Origin: an uncultured Pelagibacteraceae bacterium
Lineage (GTDB): Bacteria > Pseudomonadota > Alphaproteobacteria > Pelagibacterales > Pelagibacteraceae
Direction of reading: 5' to 3'
Length of the DNA stretch: 64,000 nt
Assembly: GCA_902588975.1 (NCBI GenBank)
Contig: CACIRJ010000002.1
Location: 1-64,000, forward strand
The notes beneath the pieces are model-generated. The model ran no database searches. It saw only the letters and a list, made by a program, of their open reading frames with translations, and had not been told where the DNA came from. The position numbers and the translations under genes are program-made. This document shows positions 35,893 to 44,807 of the stretch, piece by piece (position 1 is the first letter of the stretch; each line of letters opens with the position of its first letter).

Positions 35893-36674
35893 TTAATATT
35901 TTCTGGAAGAGATATAGGTCTTTTTTTATCTGAATTTACAAAATCGATTATGATTTTGACATATTTGTTTTCTTTTATCTCAGCATTTAGATTTTCAATA
36001 TTAGATCTAAAATTTGGATTACAAAATACTATATCATAAAATTTTTGTAATATTTTAATGTCTTCATTTGAAATTTTTGCTCTTCTAAGTCCTATAAGAT
36101 TTAGACCAACTAAATTATTTCTATTTCCTAATGATAAACCATATGGAATTACATCACTTAAAACTCCAGTCATTCCACCTATCATTGCTAAGCTTCCAAT
36201 TCTTGAAAATTGATGTATAGCGCAACTACCTCCGACTATTGCATTATTTTCTATTGTAACATGACCACCAACCTGAACATTATTTGCTAAAACTATATTG
36301 TCTCCAAGATTACAGTCATGTGCTACGTGGCAGTAAACCATCAGTAAATTATTATTACCTATTTTAGTAATTGTACCTCCCTGAGATGTGCCTGGATTAA
36401 TATTCACATATTCTCTAAGTTTATTATTATCACCAATTATTATAGAATTCTTTTCTCCTTTATATTTTAAATCTTGCGGAGGTGTTCCGATTGACACGAA
36501 AGGAAAAATCTCATTATTTTTCCCAATTTTTGTATTACCTTTAATACTAACATTAGAATGTAATTTTGTTTTTGATCCTATTTCAACTTCAGAATCGATT
36601 ACGCAATATGGACCGATTTCAACATCATTAGAAATTTTAGCATTTGGGCTTATTATTGAGGTTTGATGTATCAC
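35889..36674 (-). CDS. lpxA: UDP-N-acetylglucosamine acyltransferase
   Basis: A 261-residue left-handed beta-helix acyltransferase, first step of lipid A synthesis. Hexapeptide repeats run through the first ~190 residues. The catalytic histidine corresponds to H119 in YCHVAHDCNLGD, and FPFVSIGTPPQDLKYKGE is the substrate-binding LpxA signature. A helical C-terminus follows. It sits between fabZ (52-bp spacer) and lpxI. Confidence 0.97.
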   Translation of the reverse strand: MIHQTSIISPNAKISNDVEIGPYCVIDSEVEIGSKTKLHSNVSIKGNTKIGKNNEIFPFVSIGTPPQDLKYKGEKNSIIIGDNNKLREYVNINPGTSQGGTITKIGNNNLLMVYCHVAHDCNLGDNIVLANNVQVGGHVTIENNAIVGGSCAIHQFSRIGSLAMIGGMTGVLSDVIPYGLSLGNRNNLVGLNLIGLRRAKISNEDIKILQKFYDIVFCNPNFRSNIENLNAEIKENKYVKIIIDFVNSDKKRPISLPENIK

Positions 36675-36726
36675 ATTTAATTGATAACAAATTATTATCT
36701 AAAAGCTTATCAAGAATTGCTACTAA

Positions 36727-37179
36727 TTATTTCTTTCTATCTACTATGGTTGCTGCCCACTGAGCATCGGCCATTTTTTTTCCATCAACAAACGCTTCAC
36801 CTTTATATTTCCATACTCTTCCATGAGATCTTACAGCATCAATATTTAATTCTAATCTGCAATCAGGTATTACTGGATTTCTAAATCGAGCTTTATCAAC
36901 AGTCATTAAAAAAACTAATTTATTTTCGTATGTTTTTTTATCAATTCCAGCAGCAGTAAGAGCTGCAGCAGCTTGACCAAATGCTTCTACAATTAATACT
37001 CCTGGCATAACAGGTTCACCAGGAAAATGACCTTGTACAAAAAAACTATCTTTTTTAACATTTACTATTGCAGTAGCTGATTTTAGTTTTTTTATATTAA
37101 TTAACTCATCAATAAGAAGCATTGGATCTCTGTGTGGAAGCAAATCTTTTATCTGATTTTTATTTAATTGATCTGTCAT
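36727..37179 (-). CDS. fabZ: 3-hydroxyacyl-ACP dehydratase FabZ
   Basis: A 150-residue hot-dog-fold dehydratase of fatty-acid elongation. Catalytic H51 and E65 lie in GHFPGEPVMPGVLIVEAFGQAAA. The N-terminal LLPHRDPMLLID is also diagnostic. Placement between lpxD and lpxA couples 3-hydroxyacyl-ACP use for lipid A with fatty-acid synthesis, the standard arrangement in Gram-negative bacteria. Confidence 0.97.
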   Translation of the reverse strand: MTDQLNKNQIKDLLPHRDPMLLIDELINIKKLKSATAIVNVKKDSFFVQGHFPGEPVMPGVLIVEAFGQAAAALTAAGIDKKTYENKLVFLMTVDKARFRNPVIPDCRLELNIDAVRSHGRVWKYKGEAFVDGKKMADAQWAATIVDRKK

Positions 37180-38153
37180 TTATTTTCTTTTAAAAATTTT
37201 CTAATATCTTTAGCAGGATATCCCATGACCTTGGAATTGTCTGGTATATTTTTTACTACTCCACTACCACCACCTATTTGAACATTATTTCCAATTTTTA
37301 AATGTCCAGAAATACCAGCTTGACCTCCAACTGAAACTCTATTTCCAATTGTGGAACTGCCAGCAAAACCTACCTGTCCTGTTATAATACAATTACTACC
37401 AATATTCACATTATGAGCAATATGGACCTGATTATCTATAAATGTGTTTTTTCCAATTACAGTGTTTGATAATGAACCTCTATCAATTGTATTGTTGCAA
37501 CCTATTTCAACATTATCATTGATAATAACCATACCAATATGTGGATATCTAGTATTCCTGATTTTTTCGGGGAAAAAACCGAATCCTTTTTTTCCTATAA
37601 CAGCACCATCAAGAATTCTAACATTTTTTCCAATAATTGAATTTTTAATAATTACATTACTTCCAATCATACAATTATTACCGATCACAACATTTGACTC
37701 TATAATCGTATTATGACCAATTATAGTGTTTTTTCCTATCTTAACATTTTCACCTAACAAAACATTGTGACCAAATTTTACTTTTTTAAATTTATTTTGA
37801 TCATAAACTTTGACTTTAAAGTCCATTATATCATTAAGCGAAAGTGGATAAAATAATTTTGTTACAAAAGCTACAGATTTGAATACATTTTTAACAATGA
37901 TTGGTTTTGAATAATTTTTTACAATTTTTTCATATTTTTTTTCAGTTATAATATATTTAGATTTAGTTTTTTTCAATAATTCTAAATATCTCTGTGAATT
38001 AAAAAAAGATATATCATCTTTATTTGCATTTGTTAAATCACATATATTTTTTATAATTTCTTTTTTTACAGATTTTTTTTGACCTAATATTTTTAATATA
38101 TCAGATAAATATAGATATTTTTTCTTTTTAAAAAATATATTGTTAATTTTCAT
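37176..38153 (-). CDS. lpxD: UDP-3-O-acylglucosamine N-acyltransferase
   Basis: A 325-residue enzyme adding the N-linked acyl chain in lipid A synthesis. The N-terminal uridine-binding domain (to about residue 105) is followed by a long hexapeptide-repeat helix (KFGHNVLLGENVKIGKNTIIGHN onward). The active-site histidine region is VHIAHNVNIGSNC, followed by TGQVGFAGSSTIGNRVSVGGQAGISGH. It overlaps the skp stop by 11 bases and fabZ by 4. Confidence 0.97.
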   Translation of the reverse strand: MKINNIFFKKKKYLYLSDILKILGQKKSVKKEIIKNICDLTNANKDDISFFNSQRYLELLKKTKSKYIITEKKYEKIVKNYSKPIIVKNVFKSVAFVTKLFYPLSLNDIMDFKVKVYDQNKFKKVKFGHNVLLGENVKIGKNTIIGHNTIIESNVVIGNNCMIGSNVIIKNSIIGKNVRILDGAVIGKKGFGFFPEKIRNTRYPHIGMVIINDNVEIGCNNTIDRGSLSNTVIGKNTFIDNQVHIAHNVNIGSNCIITGQVGFAGSSTIGNRVSVGGQAGISGHLKIGNNVQIGGGSGVVKNIPDNSKVMGYPAKDIRKFLKENK

Positions 38154-38667
38154 AAATTAAATTTTTTTTTTTTGTTTCTTCATTTAATATGAGCATTACA
38201 TTAGATGTAATATCTAATACCTTAGCACCCACAAGTATATCTTTTTTCTTTAATATCAAATTTATATTATTATTAGTTGCAAAATCAGATAAAATTGGAC
38301 TCAATAACTCTAATATTTGATTTCTATACTTATTTTTTTCTTCAAGAATAGTTTTTGCAGAATCTTTTCTAAAAATTTGATAATTTTTTACAAGACTATT
38401 TAACTCATTCAGACTTTTATCAATTTCTTCTTTTTTTAGAATATTTTTTTTATTTTTAATATCAGTTTCTTTTTCCTTAATAATTTTTTCTTTTATAGTT
38501 AACTCTAATTTTATTTTTTCTTGCGTATTTGATATTTTTTTTTTTAAATAAATCCCCAAATCAGAGTTATCAACGATGTATTGAATATCTAAATATACAA
38601 TATTATTATTTGCATATGTAAATTGAACATTTACAAAATATAATAAAATAAAAAAAATAGTTCTCAT
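38143..38667 (-). CDS. skp: OmpH/Skp-family periplasmic chaperone
   Basis: A 174-residue protein with a Sec signal peptide (MRTIFFILLYFVNVQFTYA, probable cut near residue 19). An OmpH-type start follows (NIVYLDIQYIVDNSDLGIYLKKKI), then a long lysine/glutamate-rich coiled coil (about 45-110) forming the Skp tentacle. It escorts unfolded outer-membrane proteins to BamA, which is encoded immediately upstream (TAATG-type junction). Sequence divergence is high, so the call rests on architecture and position. Confidence 0.88.
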   Translation of the reverse strand: MRTIFFILLYFVNVQFTYANNNIVYLDIQYIVDNSDLGIYLKKKISNTQEKIKLELTIKEKIIKEKETDIKNKKNILKKEEIDKSLNELNSLVKNYQIFRKDSAKTILEEKNKYRNQILELLSPILSDFATNNNINLILKKKDILVGAKVLDITSNVMLILNEETKKKNLIYEN

Positions 38668-40916
38668 TAAAATGAGGTACCAATCTGAAATCTAAAGCTT
38701 TCAGTTACGTCAGTGTCTTCATCACTCAATGGTATAGCATAGGAAAATGATAATGGTCCAATCGCACTAAACCAATTCATTGCTATTCCTGTTGCTGATC
38801 TAATTTTATTTGAATCTAGACTGCTATTATAATCTACTTCCCATACATTAGCAAAATCTAAGAAAAAATTAAAATCGATATTATCATTTTCAAAAATTAT
38901 ATTTGGCAACGTAGAGCTTAAATTTAATGCACCAGCATAGTTTCCACCAATATACTGTGTGCCATCTTTAGGTCCAATTTTTCCAGACTCGAATCCTCTT
39001 AACCTTCGACTGGGAACAAATGCTCTTTTTGACACTCTCACATTATCTTCTAAAGAATTTATTGCTTTAAGATATAAGTTTGCAGATAATGTCAAGTTAT
39101 CACCAAAGGAGTGATACGCAGAACTTGTAAAACGATTCTCAATAGTTAAGTCGTCGGAATATATAGGCAATGTTTGAGAAAAACTATTTTTAAAACCATC
39201 TGTTGGCTGATAGTCTTGATCTAGTCTATTGTAAGTTATTGAATAAGACAATAAATTTTCAAAATAGTTTCCTTCCTGTCTTTTAACTATATTGGTTGCT
39301 GAAGATGATGTTTCTAAATCTTCATAATAATTAGATAGCTCTAAATTAACAAAAAGATCAGTTTTTTGCTCAAATCCAGTACCTATTGTAAATCCAGTTC
39401 TTTCAGTTTTATAACCACTGGTAGACATAAAATCATTAACAGAACTTTCAATGACTGTTTTGATTGATTTATCTGAATTTCTAAAATTTGGATTTGTTAC
39501 AGAGAATTTACCAGCTACAGATTCGTCACTAAGTGTTAAATCTGTATCTAATTTTATTCCTAAACCAAGATAATTATTTTCTTTAATACCACCACTTATG
39601 GATGTACCTTGCGTTCCAGTCCCAGCACCTGCAAATATTTCTCCAGTTGCTTTTTCCTCAACTGTAATATCAATAATTTTATTAAGTTTTTCATTGTCAT
39701 ATGTTTTATATTCAACAGTTTTAAAAATATTCAAAGCTTTGACTTTTTGAATAGATTTATTAAATAAGATATTATTAAATGCATCACCTTCATCAATAAT
39801 TAGTTTATTTCTAATTACTTTTTCGTCAGTAATAAAATTTCCTTTGATATTAATTCTTTCAACAAATTCCTTGTCTAAATCATCGAAATTAATAACAATA
39901 TCGATTAGGTTGTCTGATTTAACTATTTGATCATAATTAGCATTGATAAATATAAAATCATTTTGAAGTATAAAATCATTTAATTCATCTACATGACTTT
40001 GAATTAGTTTAGCAGAATATTTTTTTCCTTTTAATTTATTTAATTTTTTTTGAAATCTTTTAATATTTTCATCTAGAGATTTATTTTTATTAACTATAAT
40101 TAAATCATTAAATATAAATTTATCTCCCGCATTAATATTAAAAACTAATTCAAATTGATTTTCCTCGTTTATAAGGGCTGTTGCAGATTTAACTTTAGCA
40201 TTGAAAAAACCACGATTTTTGTAAAAATTGTTTAATCTATAAACGTCAGCTTTTATTCGTTCTGTATCTAAGAATTTATTTGAGCTTAGAAATTTCCAAA
40301 ATTTACTTTCTTCAGAGAGAATAACATTTCTTAGGGTGCTGTCTCGAAAGATTTTATCGCCTATAAAACTAATTTTTTTTATTTTAGCAATTTTTCCAAG
40401 CTCAATATCATATACCAAATCAACCGTATTGTTATTATTTTCGTTAATAGATGTTTTTATTTCAACAAAATAAAAACCATTTGATTTTAAAATATTTTTT
40501 ATTAAGGTTACTTGTTCATTTATTTTATATTCAACAAAAGGATATTTTTCTATTTTGATTGAAACTTCTCTTAATTTTTCATAAATTCTATTTTTATCTA
40601 TGCCATTAATTAAAACTGACTGAATTATTGGATTTTCATCTACGTTTATATAAACAATTCCGTTATTTGAATTTATTTTTACGTCTTTAAAATAATCTGT
40701 TTTATATAATTCTTTAAGAGCATTATTTAAATCATAAGATTTTATCTCGTTACCGACTTTAAGCTTAGAAAACAAAATTACTGTAGATTTGGAAATTCTA
40801 TTATTTCCATCAATTTGAATTTTTTTTATAATTTCTGCATAACTGATAGAATTGAAAAAAAATTGCAATAAAAGCAAAAATAGAAAATTTTTTAATATAC
40901 AAAATCTATTTTTCAT
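38667..40916 (-). CDS. bamA: Outer membrane protein assembly factor BamA
   Basis: A 749-residue Omp85 protein. A signal peptide (about 1-27, ending SISYA) is followed by five POTRA domains (about 28-425; for example IKKIQIDGNNRISKSTV and VERINIKGNFITDEKVIRNKL). A 16-strand barrel then carries the lid-loop motif SRRLRGFESGKIGPKDG. It ends in GTSF with the terminal aromatic residue expected of an outer-membrane barrel. It inserts outer-membrane proteins. The start overlaps the dxr stop by 11 bases; the protease gene rseP usually found between them is not there. Confidence 0.97.
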   Translation of the reverse strand: MKNRFCILKNFLFLLLLQFFFNSISYAEIIKKIQIDGNNRISKSTVILFSKLKVGNEIKSYDLNNALKELYKTDYFKDVKINSNNGIVYINVDENPIIQSVLINGIDKNRIYEKLREVSIKIEKYPFVEYKINEQVTLIKNILKSNGFYFVEIKTSINENNNNTVDLVYDIELGKIAKIKKISFIGDKIFRDSTLRNVILSEESKFWKFLSSNKFLDTERIKADVYRLNNFYKNRGFFNAKVKSATALINEENQFELVFNINAGDKFIFNDLIIVNKNKSLDENIKRFQKKLNKLKGKKYSAKLIQSHVDELNDFILQNDFIFINANYDQIVKSDNLIDIVINFDDLDKEFVERINIKGNFITDEKVIRNKLIIDEGDAFNNILFNKSIQKVKALNIFKTVEYKTYDNEKLNKIIDITVEEKATGEIFAGAGTGTQGTSISGGIKENNYLGLGIKLDTDLTLSDESVAGKFSVTNPNFRNSDKSIKTVIESSVNDFMSTSGYKTERTGFTIGTGFEQKTDLFVNLELSNYYEDLETSSSATNIVKRQEGNYFENLLSYSITYNRLDQDYQPTDGFKNSFSQTLPIYSDDLTIENRFTSSAYHSFGDNLTLSANLYLKAINSLEDNVRVSKRAFVPSRRLRGFESGKIGPKDGTQYIGGNYAGALNLSSTLPNIIFENDNIDFNFFLDFANVWEVDYNSSLDSNKIRSATGIAMNWFSAIGPLSFSYAIPLSDEDTDVTESFRFQIGTSF

Positions 40917-42075
40917 AATATTTTATGTTCATTTCTAAATAATTATTAGTCAATTTTATCATTTTTTTTATATCATAAATATTTTTTGGTTTTAATTTAT
41001 AAAATTTAATAAAATATGGGCTTTTAATTAAATTTAATAAATTTTTATATATAGATAGATAGTTAATTTTATTATTTAAATATTTATAAACTAAATTATC
41101 ATTTAAGGTTATTAGAATAGTCTCAAAATAAGAACTTCTTTCGGGTATCATGGATAATATAGATAAAAGAGGAAATTTTCTCTTTGTAGGTTCTATAAAC
41201 TTTAATTTATTTAATTGTGATAGATGATTTTTAATAGGGTTTTTATAATATCTATCATAAATATTTAAAGCATTTGAGATAGGAATACTCATTTTACTTT
41301 CATGTGCTAAAAATTTGATTGTTCCACCTTTGTAGAATATTAAGGCATGAACATAAGATGTTGGATGTATTAAAATTGAAAGTTTTTTATTTTGAAGATT
41401 AAATATTTTTTTTGCTTCTAAATATTCAAATACTTTATTCATCATAGTTGATGAATCAATTGAGATTTTTTTTCCCATTTTCCAAGTAGGGTGTTTTAAT
41501 GCCATGCGAGGTTTTACATTTGCGATATTTCTATTCAATTGATTTAAAAAAGGGCCACCGGATGCCGTGAGAACAATTTTTTGAACATCATTTATGTCAT
41601 CACTATTTAACATTTTCCAAATAGAAAAGTGCTCAGAGTCAATTGGTATGAAATTAGTTTTATATTTTTTTAATTTGTTTTCTATTAGATTCCAGCCACA
41701 AATAATTGACTCCTTATTTGCTAATAATAAATTTTCAGTCTTAGATATTATATCTAGCGTCGGTGACAAACCTTCAATACCAGAAATAGAATTTATACAA
41801 TAATTGACTTTTTTGTTTAGTATTTTTTTAAGATTTTTTAATCCGAGATGTAATTTTATATTCTTATTTTTGAATAATTTATAATATTTTTGATATTTAT
41901 TTTTATCCTCAATAATAACATTCGCCACATTAAAAGACAAAGCTTGTTTATATATTTTTTTAGCATTTTTATTAGTAGATAATAGTTGTACTTTAAAATT
42001 CTTTTTTTTTATTACAGAAAGTGTTGTTGATCCAATTGACCCTGTTGATCCTAAAATTACAATTTTTTTACGCAT
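40906..42075 (-). CDS. dxr: 1-deoxy-D-xylulose 5-phosphate reductoisomerase
   Basis: A 389-residue NADPH enzyme, the second step of the MEP isoprenoid pathway. The N-terminal Rossmann motif is IVILGSTGSIGSTTLSVI. The metal and substrate segment is LLANKESIICGWN...FIPIDSEHFSIW, followed by LTASGGPF, HPTWKMGKKISIDSSTMMNKVFEYLEAKKIF and HPTSYVHALI. It works with IspDF encoded at 18029. It overlaps cdsA by 8 bases. Confidence 0.97.
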   Translation of the reverse strand: MRKKIVILGSTGSIGSTTLSVIKKKNFKVQLLSTNKNAKKIYKQALSFNVANVIIEDKNKYQKYYKLFKNKNIKLHLGLKNLKKILNKKVNYCINSISGIEGLSPTLDIISKTENLLLANKESIICGWNLIENKLKKYKTNFIPIDSEHFSIWKMLNSDDINDVQKIVLTASGGPFLNQLNRNIANVKPRMALKHPTWKMGKKISIDSSTMMNKVFEYLEAKKIFNLQNKKLSILIHPTSYVHALIFYKGGTIKFLAHESKMSIPISNALNIYDRYYKNPIKNHLSQLNKLKFIEPTKRKFPLLSILSMIPERSSYFETILITLNDNLVYKYLNNKINYLSIYKNLLNLIKSPYFIKFYKLKPKNIYDIKKMIKLTNNYLEMNIKYYEK

Positions 42076-42718
42076 AAAAATAAAAAAAGATTAATCCAAT
42101 CGGAATTGTAAATATTATGCCATCCAATCTATCAAGAATTCCTCCATGGCCTGGTAGAACTTTTCCAGTATCTTTAATATTTGCTTTTCTTTTTAAAAAT
42201 GAAATAAATAAATCACCAATCTGAGATATAGTAGAAAAAATTATAGTGAACAATATAATCTCATAAAATGTAAAATAATTTTTAAACAGATATACTGATG
42301 TGATATATGATAAAATATATGAACCAATTAAACCTGAGTATGTTTTATTTGGACTAATTCTAGTAAGCTTTTTTCCTTTAAGAATTTTTCCAAATGTAAA
42401 GCCACCAATATCAGTTGAGATACAAATTGAAATAATCAAAAATAGTAATAATTTATCATTAACTTTATTTAATGCAAATATACTAAAAATTTCAACTATA
42501 GTGAATGTAATAAAAAAAAGTATAAATATAAATGAAATATAAATTTTAATATGATTACAATTTTTATAAATTTTTTTTAAAATAAAATTAAACTCAAATA
42601 ATATTTCATATAAACAAAAAATTAAAATTAAAAACAATATAAACAAGTGTAATGTAGATAAATAGGCTAATAATAATAAAACTAAAGAAGTTATAAAACG
42701 ACTATTTAGCTCGGTCAT
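42068..42718 (-). CDS. cdsA: Phosphatidate cytidylyltransferase
   Basis: A 216-residue polytopic membrane enzyme forming CDP-diacylglycerol, the precursor of all phospholipids. The C-terminal signature is KILKGKKLTRISPNKTYSGLIGS...ISQIGDLFISFLKRKANIKDTGKVLPGHGGILDRLDG. The ORF-track start at 42730 is a TTG. A perfect GGAGG lies 6 bases before the ATG at 42718 and decides for that start (MTELNSRF). The RBS lies inside the 3' end of uppS, with a 17-base gene overlap. Confidence 0.94.
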   Translation of the reverse strand: MTELNSRFITSLVLLLLAYLSTLHLFILFLILIFCLYEILFEFNFILKKIYKNCNHIKIYISFIFILFFITFTIVEIFSIFALNKVNDKLLLFLIISICISTDIGGFTFGKILKGKKLTRISPNKTYSGLIGSYILSYITSVYLFKNYFTFYEIILFTIIFSTISQIGDLFISFLKRKANIKDTGKVLPGHGGILDRLDGIIFTIPIGLIFFYFYA

Positions 42719-43394
42719 TAAGGCCTCCAAAGTTTCTATTAATTTTCTTAAAACTATTAATTATTTTATAAAAATCATTTTTTGTAAAGTCAGGCCACAT
42801 TTTTTTTAAAAAAAAGATTTCTGTATAAATAGATTGCCAGATTAAAAAATTACTTATTCTTTTAGTATTTCCTGTTCTTATTAATATATCAGGATTAGGT
42901 ATATCTCTTGTATATAAGAATTTTTCAATATTTTTTTCATTTATTTTAATATTTTTTTTTTTAAGAATTTTAAATGCTTCAATTATTTCTTGCCTAGAAC
43001 CATAATTTAATGCCATATTAATCTGTATATTTTTATTTGACGAGGTTATATTTTCTACTTTTTTTATTTTATTTTTTAATATTTTTGGAAATGGTTTTAA
43101 GTTTCCAATTATCTTTATTTTAATTTTCCTATCTAAAATACTTTTAATTTCTGTATCAATATAATTTTCTAGAAGTTTAAATAAAAAATTTATTTCATGA
43201 GATGGTCTTTTCCAATTTTCAGTTGAAAAAGTAAATAAAGTTAAATATCTTATTTTTTTTTTTAGCGCGGCATTAATAATATTACTAACTGTAATAATTC
43301 CTTTTTTATGACCGTAATTTCTTGAATTTTTTTTTTTAATTCCCCACCTTCCATTGCCATCCATGATTATAGCTACATGTTTAGGTGAAATCAT
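42702..43394 (-). CDS. uppS: Undecaprenyl pyrophosphate synthase
   Basis: A 230-residue cis-prenyltransferase making the lipid carrier for peptidoglycan and surface glycans. Catalytic D12 is in IIMDGNGRWG, with YLTLFTFSTENWKRP, NMALNYGSRQEI and PDILIRTGNTKRISNFLIWQSIYTEIFF as further family blocks. It overlaps frr by 4 bases. Its isoprenoid substrates derive from the MEP pathway represented in this window by dxr and ispDF. Confidence 0.97.
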   Translation of the reverse strand: MISPKHVAIIMDGNGRWGIKKKNSRNYGHKKGIITVSNIINAALKKKIRYLTLFTFSTENWKRPSHEINFLFKLLENYIDTEIKSILDRKIKIKIIGNLKPFPKILKNKIKKVENITSSNKNIQINMALNYGSRQEIIEAFKILKKKNIKINEKNIEKFLYTRDIPNPDILIRTGNTKRISNFLIWQSIYTEIFFLKKMWPDFTKNDFYKIINSFKKINRNFGGLNDRAK

Positions 43395-43942
43395 ATAGTC
43401 ATTATTTCTTTTTCTTTTGTTATTACTTTTTGGTCAATTATTTTTATATGTGAGTCAGTATATTCCTGGACAATTTTTTCATATTTTTTTTCATCATCTT
43501 CAGAAATATCTTTAGATTTTAATAATTTTTTTATTTCATCATTAGCATCTCTTCTTATATTTCTAATTGATACTTTACATTTTTCGCCCATTGATTTTAT
43601 TATTTTTTTAATTTCTATGCGTCTTTCTTCGCTTAAATCTGGAATTGGTAATCTCATTAATTGTCCTTCAATTTGTGGATTTAATCCTAACTCAGATTTT
43701 TTTATTGCCGCATCTATCATATTTACATTATTAATATCCCATACCTGAATATTGATCGTTCTTGCTTCTGGTGTTGTTATTGTTCCTAATTGATTTATAG
43801 GCATTTTTTGCCCATAAACGTCTACTCTAATTAAATCAAGCATACTAGAATTTGCTCTTCCTGTTCTTAATGAATTAAGTTCTTTAGAGAAAACGTCAAT
43901 TGTTTTTGACATTTTTGTTCTATATGAAATATCATTAAACAT
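43391..43942 (-). CDS. frr: Ribosome recycling factor
   Basis: A 183-residue protein of normal RRF length that splits post-termination ribosomes with EF-G. Typical blocks are ELNSLRTGRANSSMLDLIRVDVYGQ, INQLGTITTPEARTINIQVWD, LRMPIPDLSEERR-like LMRLPIPDLSEERRIEIKK, and IRNIRRDANDEIKKLLKSKDISEDDEKKYEKIVQEYTDSHI. Its ATG overlaps the tsf stop (TAATG), leaving no room for pyrH, which lies between these genes in most Proteobacteria. Confidence 0.97.
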   Translation of the reverse strand: MFNDISYRTKMSKTIDVFSKELNSLRTGRANSSMLDLIRVDVYGQKMPINQLGTITTPEARTINIQVWDINNVNMIDAAIKKSELGLNPQIEGQLMRLPIPDLSEERRIEIKKIIKSMGEKCKVSIRNIRRDANDEIKKLLKSKDISEDDEKKYEKIVQEYTDSHIKIIDQKVITKEKEIMTI

Positions 43943-44793
43943 TATTCACCAATTTTTATTCTAAAGAATTCTTTAATTTTTAGGTCTGAGATATTTATAT
44001 CTGATAATATATCTTTCACTTTTTTTTTTGGTTCCATAACCCAATTCTGTGTCATCAAAGCATTTTCCTCTTTAAATTTATTAATTTTACCTTCACTTAT
44101 TTTTGAAGCAATCTCAGATGTTTTTCCAGAATTTTTTAATTCTTCTGCAATTAATTCTTGTTCTTTTATAATTATTTCTCTTTTTATATCATTTGAATTT
44201 AATGCTAAAGGATTGGAAGCAGCAATATGCATAGACAATTGTTTTCCAAATGTTTTTATATCATCAAATTTATGAATGGTCTCCAAAGAAACAACAACTC
44301 CTAATTTTGAAACATTATCTCTTACGACAGAATGTTGATATATAAAATTAAATGAATTTTTATTTTCTACAGTTTTTAACTTTCCTATGGTTATTTTTTC
44401 ACCAATTTTAGCTATTAACGAAACAAGGTTATCTTCAACAGACTTACCATTTTTCATTTTAGATACCTTTAATTTTTCAATCTCGGAAGAGCAATTATTA
44501 TTAATTTCACTCAACTCTTTAACAAAAGATATAAAATCATCATTTTTTGCAACAAAGTCCGTCTCACAATTTATTTCAATTATTGATGTTTTGTTAGTAT
44601 TTCCACTTATTACTACAACACCTTCTTTAGCATCTCTGGACATTTTTTTTGATGCTTTAGCAATACCTTTAACTCTTAATATTTCTGATGCTTTTTCTAA
44701 ATCACCATTTGACTCTTTAAGTGCAGCATTACAATCTTTAAAACCAGCACCTGTGGATTGTCTTAGTTGTTTAACTTTTTCAATATCACTCAT
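43942..44793 (-). CDS. tsf: Elongation factor Ts
   Basis: A 283-residue nucleotide-exchange factor for EF-Tu. The N-terminal UBA-like domain is [38 protein letters not shown], followed by the core [14 protein letters not shown] and [10 protein letters not shown]. The length is typical. It is 14 bases downstream of rpsB and should be coregulated with it through the rpsB leader. Confidence 0.97.
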   Translation of the reverse strand: MSDIEKVKQLRQSTGAGFKDCNAALKESNGDLEKASEILRVKGIAKASKKMSRDAKEGVVVISGNTNKTSIIEINCETDFVAKNDDFISFVKELSEINNNCSSEIEKLKVSKMKNGKSVEDNLVSLIAKIGEKITIGKLKTVENKNSFNFIYQHSVVRDNVSKLGVVVSLETIHKFDDIKTFGKQLSMHIAASNPLALNSNDIKREIIIKEQELIAEELKNSGKTSEIASKISEGKINKFKEENALMTQNWVMEPKKKVKDILSDINISDLKIKEFFRIKIGE

Positions 44794-44807
44794 TTTTTAA
44801 ATTTTAA

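Noticed and set aside
36675-36726. Possible small gene or RNA in the fabZ-lpxA spacer
   Set aside because: The 52 bases are AT-rich with no stem or start signal; the ORF-track frame at 36681-36884 is antisense to fabZ.
44387-44800. Plus-strand ORF of 137 codons antisense to tsf
   Set aside because: It is the longest shadow frame in the window, but tsf is unambiguous in the other strand; the long opposite frame follows from codon bias.
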